Assembly (NCBI GenBank): GCA_009103225.1
Contig: RHPI01003369.1
Span: forward strand, 1,540,751-1,576,695
From: Chlorokybus atmophyticus
Lineage: Eukaryota > Streptophyta > Chlorokybophyceae > Chlorokybales > Chlorokybaceae
Length of the DNA: 35,945 bases
Reading direction: 5' to 3'
In this document: positions 1 through 9,926 of the stretch, in pieces
Layout: each line of letters starts with the position of its first letter
How positions within the stretch are numbered: position 1 is the first letter of the stretch
Position numbers and translations under genes: made by a program
Notes under the pieces: generated by a model
The model's database searches: none
Seen by the model: only the letters and a program-made list of their open reading frames with translations
What the model was told of the DNA's origin: nothing

Positions 1-80
<80 letters not shown>
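1..80. repeat. (TC)n simple repeat at window edge
   Basis: The first 80 bases are an uninterrupted TC dinucleotide run. It passes into a short GT/GC-rich stretch (gtgtgtgagcgtgtgcgc). The run starts at the window edge, so its true length is unknown. Confidence 0.98.
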
Positions 81-83
<3 letters not shown>

Positions 84-1990
84 TGTGAGCGTGTGCGCAT
101 GTCGCTGAAGTATGTTTTCTTCAGGTGCTGGTTTGACCAACTGGTACAACCAGCAAGACCAGCTTCAAGTCTAAACGACTGAATGTAGAAGCTGCAGGAG
201 CGGAATTTTTGGGTAGTCTGTAAAGAGTACATTGGCAGCGTAGGCAGGACACACAAATGTTGTGTACATAGAGTGCATTGCAGTGCAAGTGAGAGCAGCG
301 ACGCAGTTGGTTTCACATAGTGTGTTGCTGGCTGACTGATCTGCGTGCAAGCTGTTGCAACTTGCCATGCTGACTCGAGAGAGGGATTGGTGCAACAGTC
401 ATTGTAGATTGATCATGTTACCGGAGACGTGCAACCAACACCAGTCTCAAAATATGACGCACACATTGCCCTGGTGCGAAGACTTGCCAACCAGCACTCC
501 CTTGCTGGACAGTTTGCATAGCGGGCATAAAACGTTGCTTGTGTGCGATGACAAACTGTATCTGAAACATGATGAAAACACAGAATTTACAAACATAGAG
601 AGTTACATGCTGTCGGCACACTTGTGGGGATTGATGTTAGCATGTGATGTTACATACGAGCAATGCGACAATGTATAAGAAATTATGCCTATCGTTCACC
701 ACCCACTAGCACCCGGCCTAGAAAAGAGTCATGACACCATGCCAACCACGCCACAACAGCCCACCCCTACACAGGCTCACATCCCACCGCCCCACAGCGT
801 TGGGTAGGTATTAACCTTCTGTATGCTTGTATGTCTCATGGGCGGGCTAGTAGCAGCACAGCGTAGCAAGCAGCCATAGTACTAGCCCGGTGGTGACTGT
901 TATGTGATGAGTTGTGCAGGTTGATTGCGCACGTCATTCGCATTGTCCGCACACCATGCATAATGTAATTATGCCAGCCTGTTTGCTTGCTTGACTCTTG
1001 TGTGAGCTTGTATGTGCACGGAATGTGAGACCGTTTTCCTGGATAGCAGCCCCCCCCTATTGCAAGCCCCTTTAGTAAAAAAGGGCGGGGTCCCTCTGTA
1101 AAAAATGCCGTTTAACGGGCAAAAATAGGCTCTATTAGAGGCCCCCCCGAGGAAAAAAGGGTGGGGGGCTTGTGTAAAATGGGGGGCTTCTATCCGGGTA
1201 AATACGAGTATGAATATGACGTTTACCCTATGCATGCTGGCACAGTACCATACCCCTTATATACACCCACACCACAGCTGCACTCACATAGCGCCACACA
1301 CAGCAGCCCTTGTGGGCAGGTGATCACAACTGCATGTACTGACTTGCATGTCTAACGGGGTGCTAGCCTTAGAGTAGATTGGTGAAGTAGTTGTGGTAGC
1401 CCGGTGGTAAACATGAATTAAGCATAGCAATGGTAGGCGTGTATTGCTGTGGTTGTGCTGGCATGTTGGTGAATGCATGCGCCCTTGTATCACGCATTGA
1501 CTGTTCAACTGCGTAATAAACTACTGATAAAACCTACTGCTACTGGTACTGATGCTGGCATGATGTTGCATGCGCTTTGTGACTTCGCCTAGCACAACGG
1601 AACAATACTGGTGCACTACACTGGTCCAGCCTTCGCTGCTGCAGGAATGTAAGAATGTTGCGTAGCTGACACGCAATGTTTACAACCGACTTGACTTGGT
1701 CTGTTGCCATACTGCGCACACTTTGTGGCATACCCCTTTTGTACACAGCTGCTTCATAAGTTCTCTACAAGAACAACTATGTTCTCGAAGTCTGAGCACT
1801 GAACCTGAGTCACTTTGACTTGCAGATACAGCACGGCCTGCTTCTACCCACGCAACAGGTCTGTGCCAGTCAACTTGGGTGAAATGCGTGTGCCCTTCAT
1901 TAACACATCAAACAGCTCGCCATGATCAGCAATGTCAACTGTTCCACATGGTGGCACATTGCACCAATGGCAAAGCTGTGATTGAACAGG
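81..1990. other. Gene-poor stretch downstream of the formyltransferase gene
   Basis: About 1.9 kb lies between the TC repeat and the stop codon of the leftward formyltransferase gene. Short open frames exist (for example 355-678 on +), but none has a recognisable domain, a convincing exon join or family similarity that I can see. The only clear structure is the fold-back element at 1041-1195. The right end should hold the 3' untranslated region of the formyltransferase gene. Confidence 0.6.
1041..1195. repeat. Small fold-back (MITE-like) element with C-rich/G-rich inverted ends
   Basis: The left end reads ggatagcagcccccc and the right end reads ggggggcttctatcc, which are inverse complements with one mismatch. 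A second C-rich block inside the left arm (caagcccc, about 1063) is mirrored by ggggggcttg (about 1162) in the right arm. The centre is A/T-rich (taaaaaagg, aaaaatgcc). This symmetry suggests a short non-autonomous element or a strong hairpin. I see no clear target-site duplication and no coding capacity. Confidence 0.45.
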
Positions 1991-4298
1991 CTACTCTCTA
2001 TCCGCAACAAAAAGCTTCCGCCCTCGCAAACCATTCCAAAACGCCCGCGCGCTCTGGACCTTCTTTGCAGGCGGCTGTACTTCCAGCACCTAGTGCAACA
2101 ACTTTATGAGCCTTGCTTTGCCACTGACTGCACAGTATGTCAAACCCACAACGTACCTGCAGGACACTGCCATCACCGCAGACAACTTGCAGCTCCTCGT
2201 ACATGATGGTGACTTCCTTCCCTTTGCTGCGGCACTGTTCGGACTCGTTCTCATCTGCGACCCTGGTCGCCACGATTTTCAACTCAATGAGCTCCTGAGA
2301 GCCGTCTTCCTTTTCGATGGCAAAGTGGGCACGGGTGCCTGGCCAGCCCGCGAATGCTCGCACCTGTGTGCATACATATTGAGTTTGGAATGCAAGGAAG
2401 ATTTGAAGACTTTACATAAACGGGTGCTTGCAACACAGAACCTGTACCAACCTTGTTGTGTAGAGCTCGAGCAGTGGAGTCAGGACCGAAGGTGAGCAGC
2501 CCCTCCTCCTTGTCCAGCTACCACACAGCATCAGCATCTTGCAACGGCTGCAGCCAAACGCCATGCATTTGATGCTTGCCACACCTTTGCTGCATGCGTG
2601 GCTTTGGACTCGTCTTGAGGCTGTGCTATTTCCATGCCTTTGCCACTCAGCACGGTTGGCAGCACACTCAGCAACAGCGTGGCCCCTGTACAATGCTGTG
2701 TAAGGTTGGGGCGACAGTCATTGGAAGCGGGCCCACAACAGCTCACCTCGTTGAAACAGGATCTCTAGCAGCTCCGGAGCCTGCATCAAACAATCCAACT
2801 CAGACCATGGTTGTCAATGTCATATTTCCTCGACAACCAGGTAGAGAAAATGTCATACATACCGTGATGTTTTCATCTACGGGCACACTTTGAGCCGCTA
2901 GCACAGGCCCAGCATCCATCTTGAGTACTGTATACAGGACAGACACGCCTGTGACAGAGACGCCATCTTGCAGAGCCCTCTGCACCGGCGAAGCACCTCG
3001 GTACAAAGGCAAGAGGCTTGGGTGGATGTTGAGAGTGCCTGGCACCATGTAAACCACAGCAAGCTTTGGCCAATGTATAGTTGATGGGCAACCTGACAAT
3101 GCCATGCCCATGTATTTGTCATACCTAGTCGAGGTATGTCCAAGAAGGACTGTGGCAAAAACTGCCCATATGCTGCAGTAATGCAAAGATCTGGCTTGAT
3201 AGCGCGCAAAGCTTCCAGAAACTGCGGCTACATGACAAACACAAAACGTGTGTAACAAGTCATCACTAAGGCCAGCCTTGACATCTCACGATACACATTC
3301 TTACGTCTCGGGCGCTGGCTGGTTCTAGAATTGCGTCATCCTCCATGCCCAACCGACGCGCCATTGAGGCCGTTGGTGTTGCCAACAACTCTTTGCCACC
3401 CCTGCCTCGCTTGGAGGGCGGCTGTGTCACCACCGCCGCCACCTACACTGCAGCACAATCTCAACGTAAACATTTGCAACAACTATTGGAATTGTTGCAA
3501 TCCACCACCTTGAACCCCATGCATAGTACTATAGAAAGCGCATTGCTCAGACCTAATACCTACCAACTCACCTCAAAGCCTGATCCATATATCCTGGAGG
3601 CGTCTGTGAGTATCCACAAGGCCTCCGCTGCAACCTGCGATGCAATAGTAAAGATGAGCTTCTAAAAAATGTCCCTAGGCACCATGCCATGCAGTAACAA
3701 TAGACAGCACGGCGACACTGATGCCTAAGTGTTATTATACGGGTGGCGGAACACCACACTCGTGGATTGTAACCACGGCGGGTTGCCTGAATAGCGCCCC
3801 GATTGGCAAATGCCGCAAGACAAGCAGACGACTGAAGCGACAAGAGGCAAACACTCTCATAATGCGGCTGCCAAAAGTTTGCAGAACAAGACTTACAACC
3901 TGAGGTAAGGCGGCAAGAACAGCAATGTCGACAACGAACGCTTCTAGCACATATTGCAAGTGCATCAACGACAGCCTGATCCACACACTTACGTCCGGGG
4001 TGCCGAGGAAGACCACACGTTTAGGGTTTCCAGCGCTAACTGTTTTCGCTTCAAGCTGTGGTGCCGCAGCTGGCTTGGACGCTTCAGCAGCAGAAGCTGG
4101 AGATGCGGCACTGCAAACTCCTTGGTGCTGCTGCTGCAACTGCTGCCGCCAACAGGCGGACGACAGCCATGTGAGCACCGGCGGAGGCGGTGGCGGCAGC
4201 AGAGGCTTCCGCGCACTGGCGCTAGCGCACAAGCTGCTCAGAGGCAAGCAGCAGCGCTGCAGCACGACGCCGGCGGGACGCACCGCAACGGCGCCCAT
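1991..4298 (-). CDS. FMT: Methionyl-tRNA formyltransferase, probably organelle-targeted
   Basis: This enzyme puts a formyl group from 10-formyl-tetrahydrofolate on initiator Met-tRNA for mitochondrial or chloroplast translation. Ten exons on the minus strand: 4298-3993, 3634-3572, 3442-3305, 3227-3125, 3038-2863, 2780-2747, 2685-2585, 2517-2452, 2363-2157, 2089-1991. All joins keep frame and give about 430 residues. Residues 1-90 are Ala/Ser/Arg-rich with a proline run, like a transit peptide. The catalytic domain opens with RVVFLGTPD, followed by VAAVVTQPP, the folate-site block NIHPSLLPLYRGASPVQ and TGVSVLYTVLKMDAGPVLA. The linker contains AQPQDESKATHAAK. The C-terminal tRNA-binding domain contains VRAFAGWPGTRAHF and CGDGSVLQVLEVQPPAKK, and it ends in TAG. 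Bacterial Fmt is about 315 residues, so the surplus is the N-terminal extension. The start is the first in-frame ATG after an upstream stop. It is transcribed divergently from kanadaptin. Confidence 0.95.
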
Positions 4299-5208
4299 GG
4301 GGACCGCCCGCCGCCGCGCCCGCCTCTCTACCGCCACCGCCGCCGCTACGGCCGGCACCAACGACAATGCAGTCTGTCACCCTTATCGGTATGGCTTGGT
4401 TATCAGAATGTTTTCTTGGCATTAGCAGTACTGGCTATAAGCTGCTTCCACAACAAAGCTTCAGCGTTGGACGTTCTGGGCTGCGGCGGGAAGGCGGCGT
4501 AGTGGATGTGCAGGACGACTGTGTAGTTGAGTATTGTGGTGTCGACTCGTGGGTGCTATGCTGGACGCAGCCTCAGGTGCGTACATGTTGCGTTGAACTG
4601 AATAATAACCGCAGTATTCTTGTGCTGTTTGGAGCACTGACATGCAGTCGGCCAGATGCTTTCGTGTTGAGATGGAGTTGTAGTCTGTTGGATACTGTCT
4701 TATGACCTGCGGGTATTTCCTGTGTGCGTGTGCTTGTGCTTGTGCTTGTGCTTCTGCTAAGCAGTATGAGCAGTGGTTGAATGCAGATGTGGAGTGTATT
4801 ATTGGAGCACTGTCGTTGCACCAACTTTGGCGAGCTGGTGTTGGGCTGTTCGTGTAATCTTGTAGCTTGCATGCAGAACAGAGCAGGCGATTACGTGAAG
4901 ATGGTATTTACTAGCTGTATTGCTGAAAATCGCTCATTGCTGCAGAAGAAGATATTCGCACGTGTCTGTGTGTTAGTTTAGTCGGCTGAGCGAGTGGTTT
5001 CTCTGCAGCCATGCACATGTCACAAGCATAGCACTGTCCACATGGCACAACCATTCATGCCGCCAACCATTGGAGTTCAATACTAATTATAACGGACAGG
5101 AAGTCTGGGCGACGTGACGTGGTGTTTACAATTGTGGACAAGATGAGAGAAAAGCTGTCACTCAAGCAGTGCTGACCAGTTTAAGTAAGCCGAAGGGATT
5201 ACAGCAAC
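4299..5208. promoter_or_regulatory. Shared upstream region between two divergent genes
   Basis: The formyltransferase gene (minus) and the kanadaptin gene (plus) start from opposite ends of this 910-bp stretch. It must therefore hold both 5' untranslated regions and both promoters, possibly as one bidirectional promoter. The part next to the formyltransferase start is GC-rich (about 4260-4360). A short tandem run of tgtgct units sits at about 4725-4757. I see no convincing TATA box for either gene. Open frames here are short and unrecognised. Confidence 0.5.
4721..4757. repeat. Short tgtgct minisatellite
   Basis: Six-base units (tgtgct with one-base variants) repeat about five times between the two divergent genes. 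The run is short and imperfect and has no visible coding role. Confidence 0.7.
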
Positions 5209-8200
5209 ATGGGGGATGTTGACGATGGCGTAGGTTTTGAAAATGGGAGTACTAAACAACGAAAGGTTACTACTCCGTCAATTAGCATGCCACCGCCTCC
5301 TTCAATGCCGCCGAAGAAGCAAAGCAGCCAACCGAAAGCATTATCGGAGGCCATGGCTATGCCTCCACCTCCTCCCGTAAAGCTCACCAACAATGATATT
5401 GGTGCCAGCAATGGCAACACCAACCCCATGCCGTCACCCCCGCCTGTTGCAAAACCACAGCAGGAACGACCAATCAAGAAGGAGGAGAAGGATAACGACA
5501 AGGAGAAGGAGCAGGAGAACAACGTCATGCCACCACCCCCGCCGGTTGCAATACCACAGCAGGAGCGACTGGTCAAGGAGGAGGAAAACCACAAGGAGAA
5601 GGAGCAGGAGAAGAAGGCCTCTACTGCTCCTGTGGGAGGCACAGGGTTCGGTGGCATAAACTCGTATGTCCCGCCAAAGGGTGCGGCAAGGCCTCGCCAT
5701 GAGTTTGCCCTGGAAGTTATCAAAGAGGGCTCCGTTATCGCCTCTCTCCCTGTGTAAGTTGGTTCGTCAAGCAGAACTCGATCAGGCCACCTCAATGATG
5801 CATCGTTTGTTGGCTTGATGTTGCAGGCATGAGAAGGACCATTATGTATTTGGTCGCCACGAGCGTTGCGATTTTGTCATTGAGCACCCTTCTGCTTCAC
5901 GCCTGCATGCAGGTGAGACAATCACGTCCACTTCTAGCCTTGATGTGTTGCAATTATCAATGAAAGCACCGGAACCGTTGCTTTCAGTTCTTCAGTACCG
6001 AGAGGCCCCCTCCGGCAATGGCGAGACGGAGGCGTTCATGTTTGACATGGGGAGCACGCATGGCACCATCGTCAATAAACAGCAGGTGCGTGTGGCCGCA
6101 ATGGGTGCCATAGCAGTCTGTCAGTAGTGTTGCCATCACCGTCAACAGTGCTAACTATATCAAAGTCGTTTGCAGTCGCCCGCATATTGAAGCTATATTG
6201 GCAGGAGTCTGTTAACACCTAAACCCCTGTGTCCAGGTCAAACCCAATGTGTTTGTGCCCTTGACCGTAGGCAGCATCATCAAGTTTGGCCAGTAAGTGA
6301 CAATACCAACACAATCATCCCACACTGTGCAACAGGAGTCTTTCGTCTGAAATCGTTACAAGGCGCTTGTATTCTTGACTTGGCAGGTCTACTCGCTTGT
6401 ACATATTCCAAGGCCCTACTGAGCTTATGCCGGAGGTAACGCAAAAGTGTATGAAGGTAAATACACATGTGTACACAAACTCGCTGTTCTCATACAGGAG
6501 GGTCTCTCACGCCCAGAGAGGCGCGCACTGCGGCAGCTGGAGGCGGCGGAGGAGGCACGCATACGAGCAGAATCGCTCGCGCGCGCCGCCCTTGACAGTA
6601 GCCGTGAGCGTGAGGTCACCTGGGGCATGGGCGAAGATGCCGAGGATGACCAGGAGGCGGAAACGGAGGTCAGAGTGAAGCGTATGCGCAGAGGAGTTCA
6701 TCCTTGCTTTGATTGGCATGATCATTTATGAACATTGTTGTTGATCAGACGGAGGAGGTCACTTGGGAGACTTACAAAGGAGAGCTCACGGACAAGCAGC
6801 AGACTCTCAAGGACAAGGTCTACAAGCGCCAGCAGAAGCTCAATAACCTCAGGACTGAAATTGATCGCATTCAAGCCAAGGTAAAGCCATGCATCACTCC
6901 TGTTGGTTACGTGCTTTTGTGCGTTGATGGGTGCCAAACCATCAACAGTCTACTGATATATTGTTACTGTGCAGGAGGCAGCTCAGTCCGGGCTCACTCC
7001 GGGCCAGGCGTCGCAGGTTGCGCGAAACGATCAGCGCATACAACAGGTGAGCTAGGGTTGTGTGCTGTTGTCATCAACGTTTGTCTCCTCAATATCCAAC
7101 TCTGTATAGGTTATGGAAGAGCTGGAGAGCATGGAGGAGACTCTGAATGACAGCATACGGGAGAGCCTCGGTGCCAAGACACGCAACCGCCTTGGCATTA
7201 AGAGCAGAACAAAGACGAAGAAGAAGCCTGGTGAAGAGAGTGAAGATGAATCCGCCAGGCAAGCCCTGCATTGTCTGCAATTTGCAGAGGTGGTTTCCCA
7301 CCACTGCTGGAGATTGATTTGGGCGTGCTGTTTGCAGTGATGATGATGAGTTTTATGACCGTGCAAGCATGCGAGGCAAGGGGAAGAGCAAAAAGGGTAA
7401 AGATTTCTCACTGTGACCCAGTCTTGTACCATGCTGTTGAGTCTCTCAACCGTGCACTCTGCGTGGCGATGACAGGTGCGGCGAAGGTGGAGAGTGCAGA
7501 GACTATCTGGGCACAGCTGCATGCCCTTGAGGCCAAGCGCAGAGAGACAGAAGCCAGGCTCGCGGAGGAGTTGGCAAAAGAAGAGGCAATCAACATTGGT
7601 CACCAACAGCAGCAGCAGCCTTCATCAACTGCCGATGATGCGCTGGATGCCTTCATGACGGACGTTGCGCACCAGATTGGTGAGAGACTGACATGTTGGC
7701 TGGCTTTGCGTTGTCCACCAAGCATGCTCAAGGTCCTGCAATGTGTCCAGAGGCAGACGGGGTATCCAGAGTGAGGCACCAGCTAGAGGAGCTGACAGCT
7801 GAAGAGGCGAGGCTGCGCAAGCTGTTGAGAATTGCCGACCCGGATGGATTGTACATTCCAAAAGTGCAAGCTATAATACCTGCCCCGTCTGCCAGCAGTC
7901 AGCAGCAGGTACACGTGTGGTTCTTTACACACTTTTGTGCCCTATGTGTCTTCCTACTGTGTGCTGTGCATGTTGCATCAACTTGTGTTGTGGCGATTGT
8001 GCAGGTTGCTTTAAGTCCTGGTAGCAAAGCTCACACGGTGGTTCGACCCAATATGAAGGCAGAGGCGCCTGCTGTGTCCACTGACACAGTCACGGTGAAG
8101 CCGGCGGTGTGGGACGGCGACGCGCCAGGTTTGCGAGCACCTGAAAACCACGATATCGTGACAGCTGTGACCACCTCAGCGCTTGCGTCAATTCCGCCAT

Positions 8201-8957
8201 CGCATGCGGAAGCTGATGAAGCCACTTCAGCTACAGCCTCCGACAACACAACCATGCTTGAAGCGGCTGCGAATGTCCTCGCGCCCAATCAAGCAAAGTG
8301 GCTTGGTGTTGGCGCACCAAAGGCACCAACAGATCAGCGACATGATCATCATCCGCAGGTGGACTTGGGTCCGCATGATGAGAAGCATGATGGTGGGTTT
8401 GTTGCTCGCAAAGCACTCCTGGAAGTTAGCAAGAAAAAGAAGAAGCCAAACGATGAATCAGCGAAAGGACTATCAGAGCTCCCACCAGATGTTAGCGCAG
8501 ATGAGGCCGTCGCCGAGAAGATAGCTTTGCTTCTGCGGCATTCCCATGGGTTGACTCCAGCTGACAGTGATGAGGATGAGACTATGATGTCACCATCTTT
8601 GCGCAAACGGAAGGCAGATGCTTCGCATGCCAGCCCATCTCATGCAAGCAAGAAGGCCAGCAAAAGCGCAGGAGGAGCTGAAAAGTCCAATGAAACAGGG
8701 CGCAGGGTTTATGGCCCCGCACGCCCACCACCCGCTTCTGATGCTGTTGCGGAGCAGGAGGAAGATGAGCTGGAAGCCCCATGGGTACCACCTGAAGGTG
8801 AGTTGTGTACATGGTTTGCATGCCAGTGCATGCCAGCTCAAGCATCGCAAAGCACACATTGCAGCAAAGAGAGACTAGATTAATCATGTGTTACTCTATT
8901 GGCGCAGGACAAAATGGGGATGGCAGGACCAAGCTCAATGACAAGTTGGGTTACTGA
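5209..8957 (+). CDS. SLC4A1AP: Kanadaptin (SLC4A1AP-type FHA-domain protein)
   Basis: Kanadaptin is a conserved FHA-domain protein, largely nuclear in animals, whose exact role is unsettled. Fourteen exons: 5209-5753, 5827-5912, 5988-6085, 6237-6292, 6387-6435, 6498-6668, 6749-6880, 6975-7046, 7110-7258, 7338-7396, 7476-7679, 7757-7908, 8005-8797, 8908-8957, giving 871 residues in frame. The N-terminus is a proline-rich and Lys/Glu-rich tail. An FHA domain follows (about residues 170-285) with FGRHERCDF, HPSASRLHA, GSTHGTIVNK and STRLYIFQGP. Next come the family motifs VTWGMGEDAEDD and SDDDDEFYDR, coiled-coil segments, DALDAFM and DGVSRVRHQLEEL. The end, WVPPEG then QNGDGRTKLNDKLGY, is the diagnostic kanadaptin C-terminus. 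The block EEVTWETYKGELTDKQQ resembles plant members. The intron after 7258 uses a GC donor. Confidence 0.95.
5428..5625 (+). repeat. In-frame tandem duplication (33 codons) in the kanadaptin tail
   Basis: Two copies with a 99-nt period start at the ATG codons 5428 and 5527. Each encodes a proline block (MPSPPPVAKPQQER and MPPPPPVAIPQQER) followed by a Lys/Glu-rich segment ending near KEKEQE. Shorter MPPPP motifs occur earlier in the same exon (about 5287 and 5359). Copies differ by scattered substitutions, so the duplication is not very recent. Confidence 0.85.
7259..7337 (+). other. GC-AG intron in kanadaptin
   Basis: Exon 9 ends TCCGCCAG and is followed by gcaagc, a classic GC-type donor in a strong context. 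The intron ends in tttgcag. Only this donor restores frame and gives GEESEDESASDDDDEFYDR, an acidic run followed by the family FYDR motif. The later GT at 7290 would join out of frame onto a TGA. Confidence 0.85.
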
Positions 8958-9926
8958 CTTGCCCTCTCTCACAGTAGTAGCATTGCTTACGTGAATGCTA
9001 CTTCTGTCACGCCCACAGGCAGCAAAGTGTTGTCTGTTCCTGCAGCGGTCTGTTACTGCAAGTGCATCGTGTCTTGTCCAGCAGCGCGGTATGGCCACGA
9101 CATGTGCTAGTGCCATAGTCCACTAGATACAGAAGCAGCAATGGTAATGGTCATGCCTGCGCAAGGTGCATCAGAAAGGACGAGGTGCATATCAAAATCG
9201 AGTACACTAGCAGTGGTGTGGCAACAACAAGCATTTGATGTGATTTGTTCTGCTGAAATCGAAAACCTCTGGTTTTGCTGCAGTTCAGTGATGTGTATAG
9301 TGCGCCCAGTGATGTGTATAGTGCTCCTAATCCACAGGAACTTATGGACGCAAACAAGATTCATCATGATACACGCCACTGCCAACCACCAATGACCCAG
9401 ACACGCTGACTGTGTCGCTTGCGTTGTGTGCATTGGGGTAGGTAGGGGCGCGTGGGCGAACTTGTGCGCTCGTGCCTGTCTGCATCTCAACAATATCAAG
9501 TGCTTCCGGCGAAGTGATCGACCAACTCCGCATGTTGATGCATTCGGAGTTGTCCGACTACTTGGCTAGAGCAATTGATATTGTTGACATGCAGTGCTTA
9601 TGCCTTGCACCGGCCTTGCATGTGGGACGCAGCTCAGGCTATGTACTGTGCTACATGTACTGTGCTACACGAGTGGGTAGTGCTGATGTCTATTCTGCCC
9701 CATTGGCAATGGACCATTGCTGCTTCCGTCATGCCGCCCGTGTATGGCACATACGGTCATGCACGTAGCTGTCGGCGGCAGCGGCGACGGCATGTCCACA
9801 GCATGAATCAGCAGTAGCAGCTTTGACTGCTTGCTCAAACATGTCACGGTGCGTCAATGCTCATTGAGAGCGGCGGCGGCATGGACGAGGCGGCCCTTTC
9901 TGTCGCCAGCTGGTCGTGACAGGTGC
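8958..9926 (+). other. Intergenic region between kanadaptin and the methyltransferase
   Basis: No supported gene. The left part is the kanadaptin 3' end. There are two small tandem repeats: cagtgatgtgtatagtgc twice at about 9285-9322, and ctgtgctacatgta-like units at about 9646-9670. The true 5' end of the methyltransferase gene may lie in the right part, because its first exon is uncertain. Confidence 0.5.

Noticed and set aside
355..678. Plus-strand open frame of 107 codons near the window start
   Set aside because: No domain, no codon or splice support and no family resemblance; it can occur by chance.
2106..2495. Plus-strand open frame of 129 codons
   Set aside because: It lies antisense to formyltransferase exons and introns and has no recognisable domain.
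3990..4000. A possible 17-nt intron (gtaagtgtgtggatcag) after the GTPD block of the formyltransferase
   Set aside because: The following frame looks only loosely right, while the exon at 3572-3634 supplies the expected VAAEALWILTDAS continuation and joins in frame to VAAVVTQPP. A normal intron of about 358 nt explains the data.
4299..4367. Formyltransferase start at 4367
   Set aside because: That codon is TTG, with an in-frame TGA just upstream. The first ATG of the frame is at 4298.
5434..5795. Minus-strand frames rich in Leu, Gly and Ser opposite kanadaptin exon 1
   Set aside because: They are the complement of the proline and Lys/Glu-rich coding repeats.
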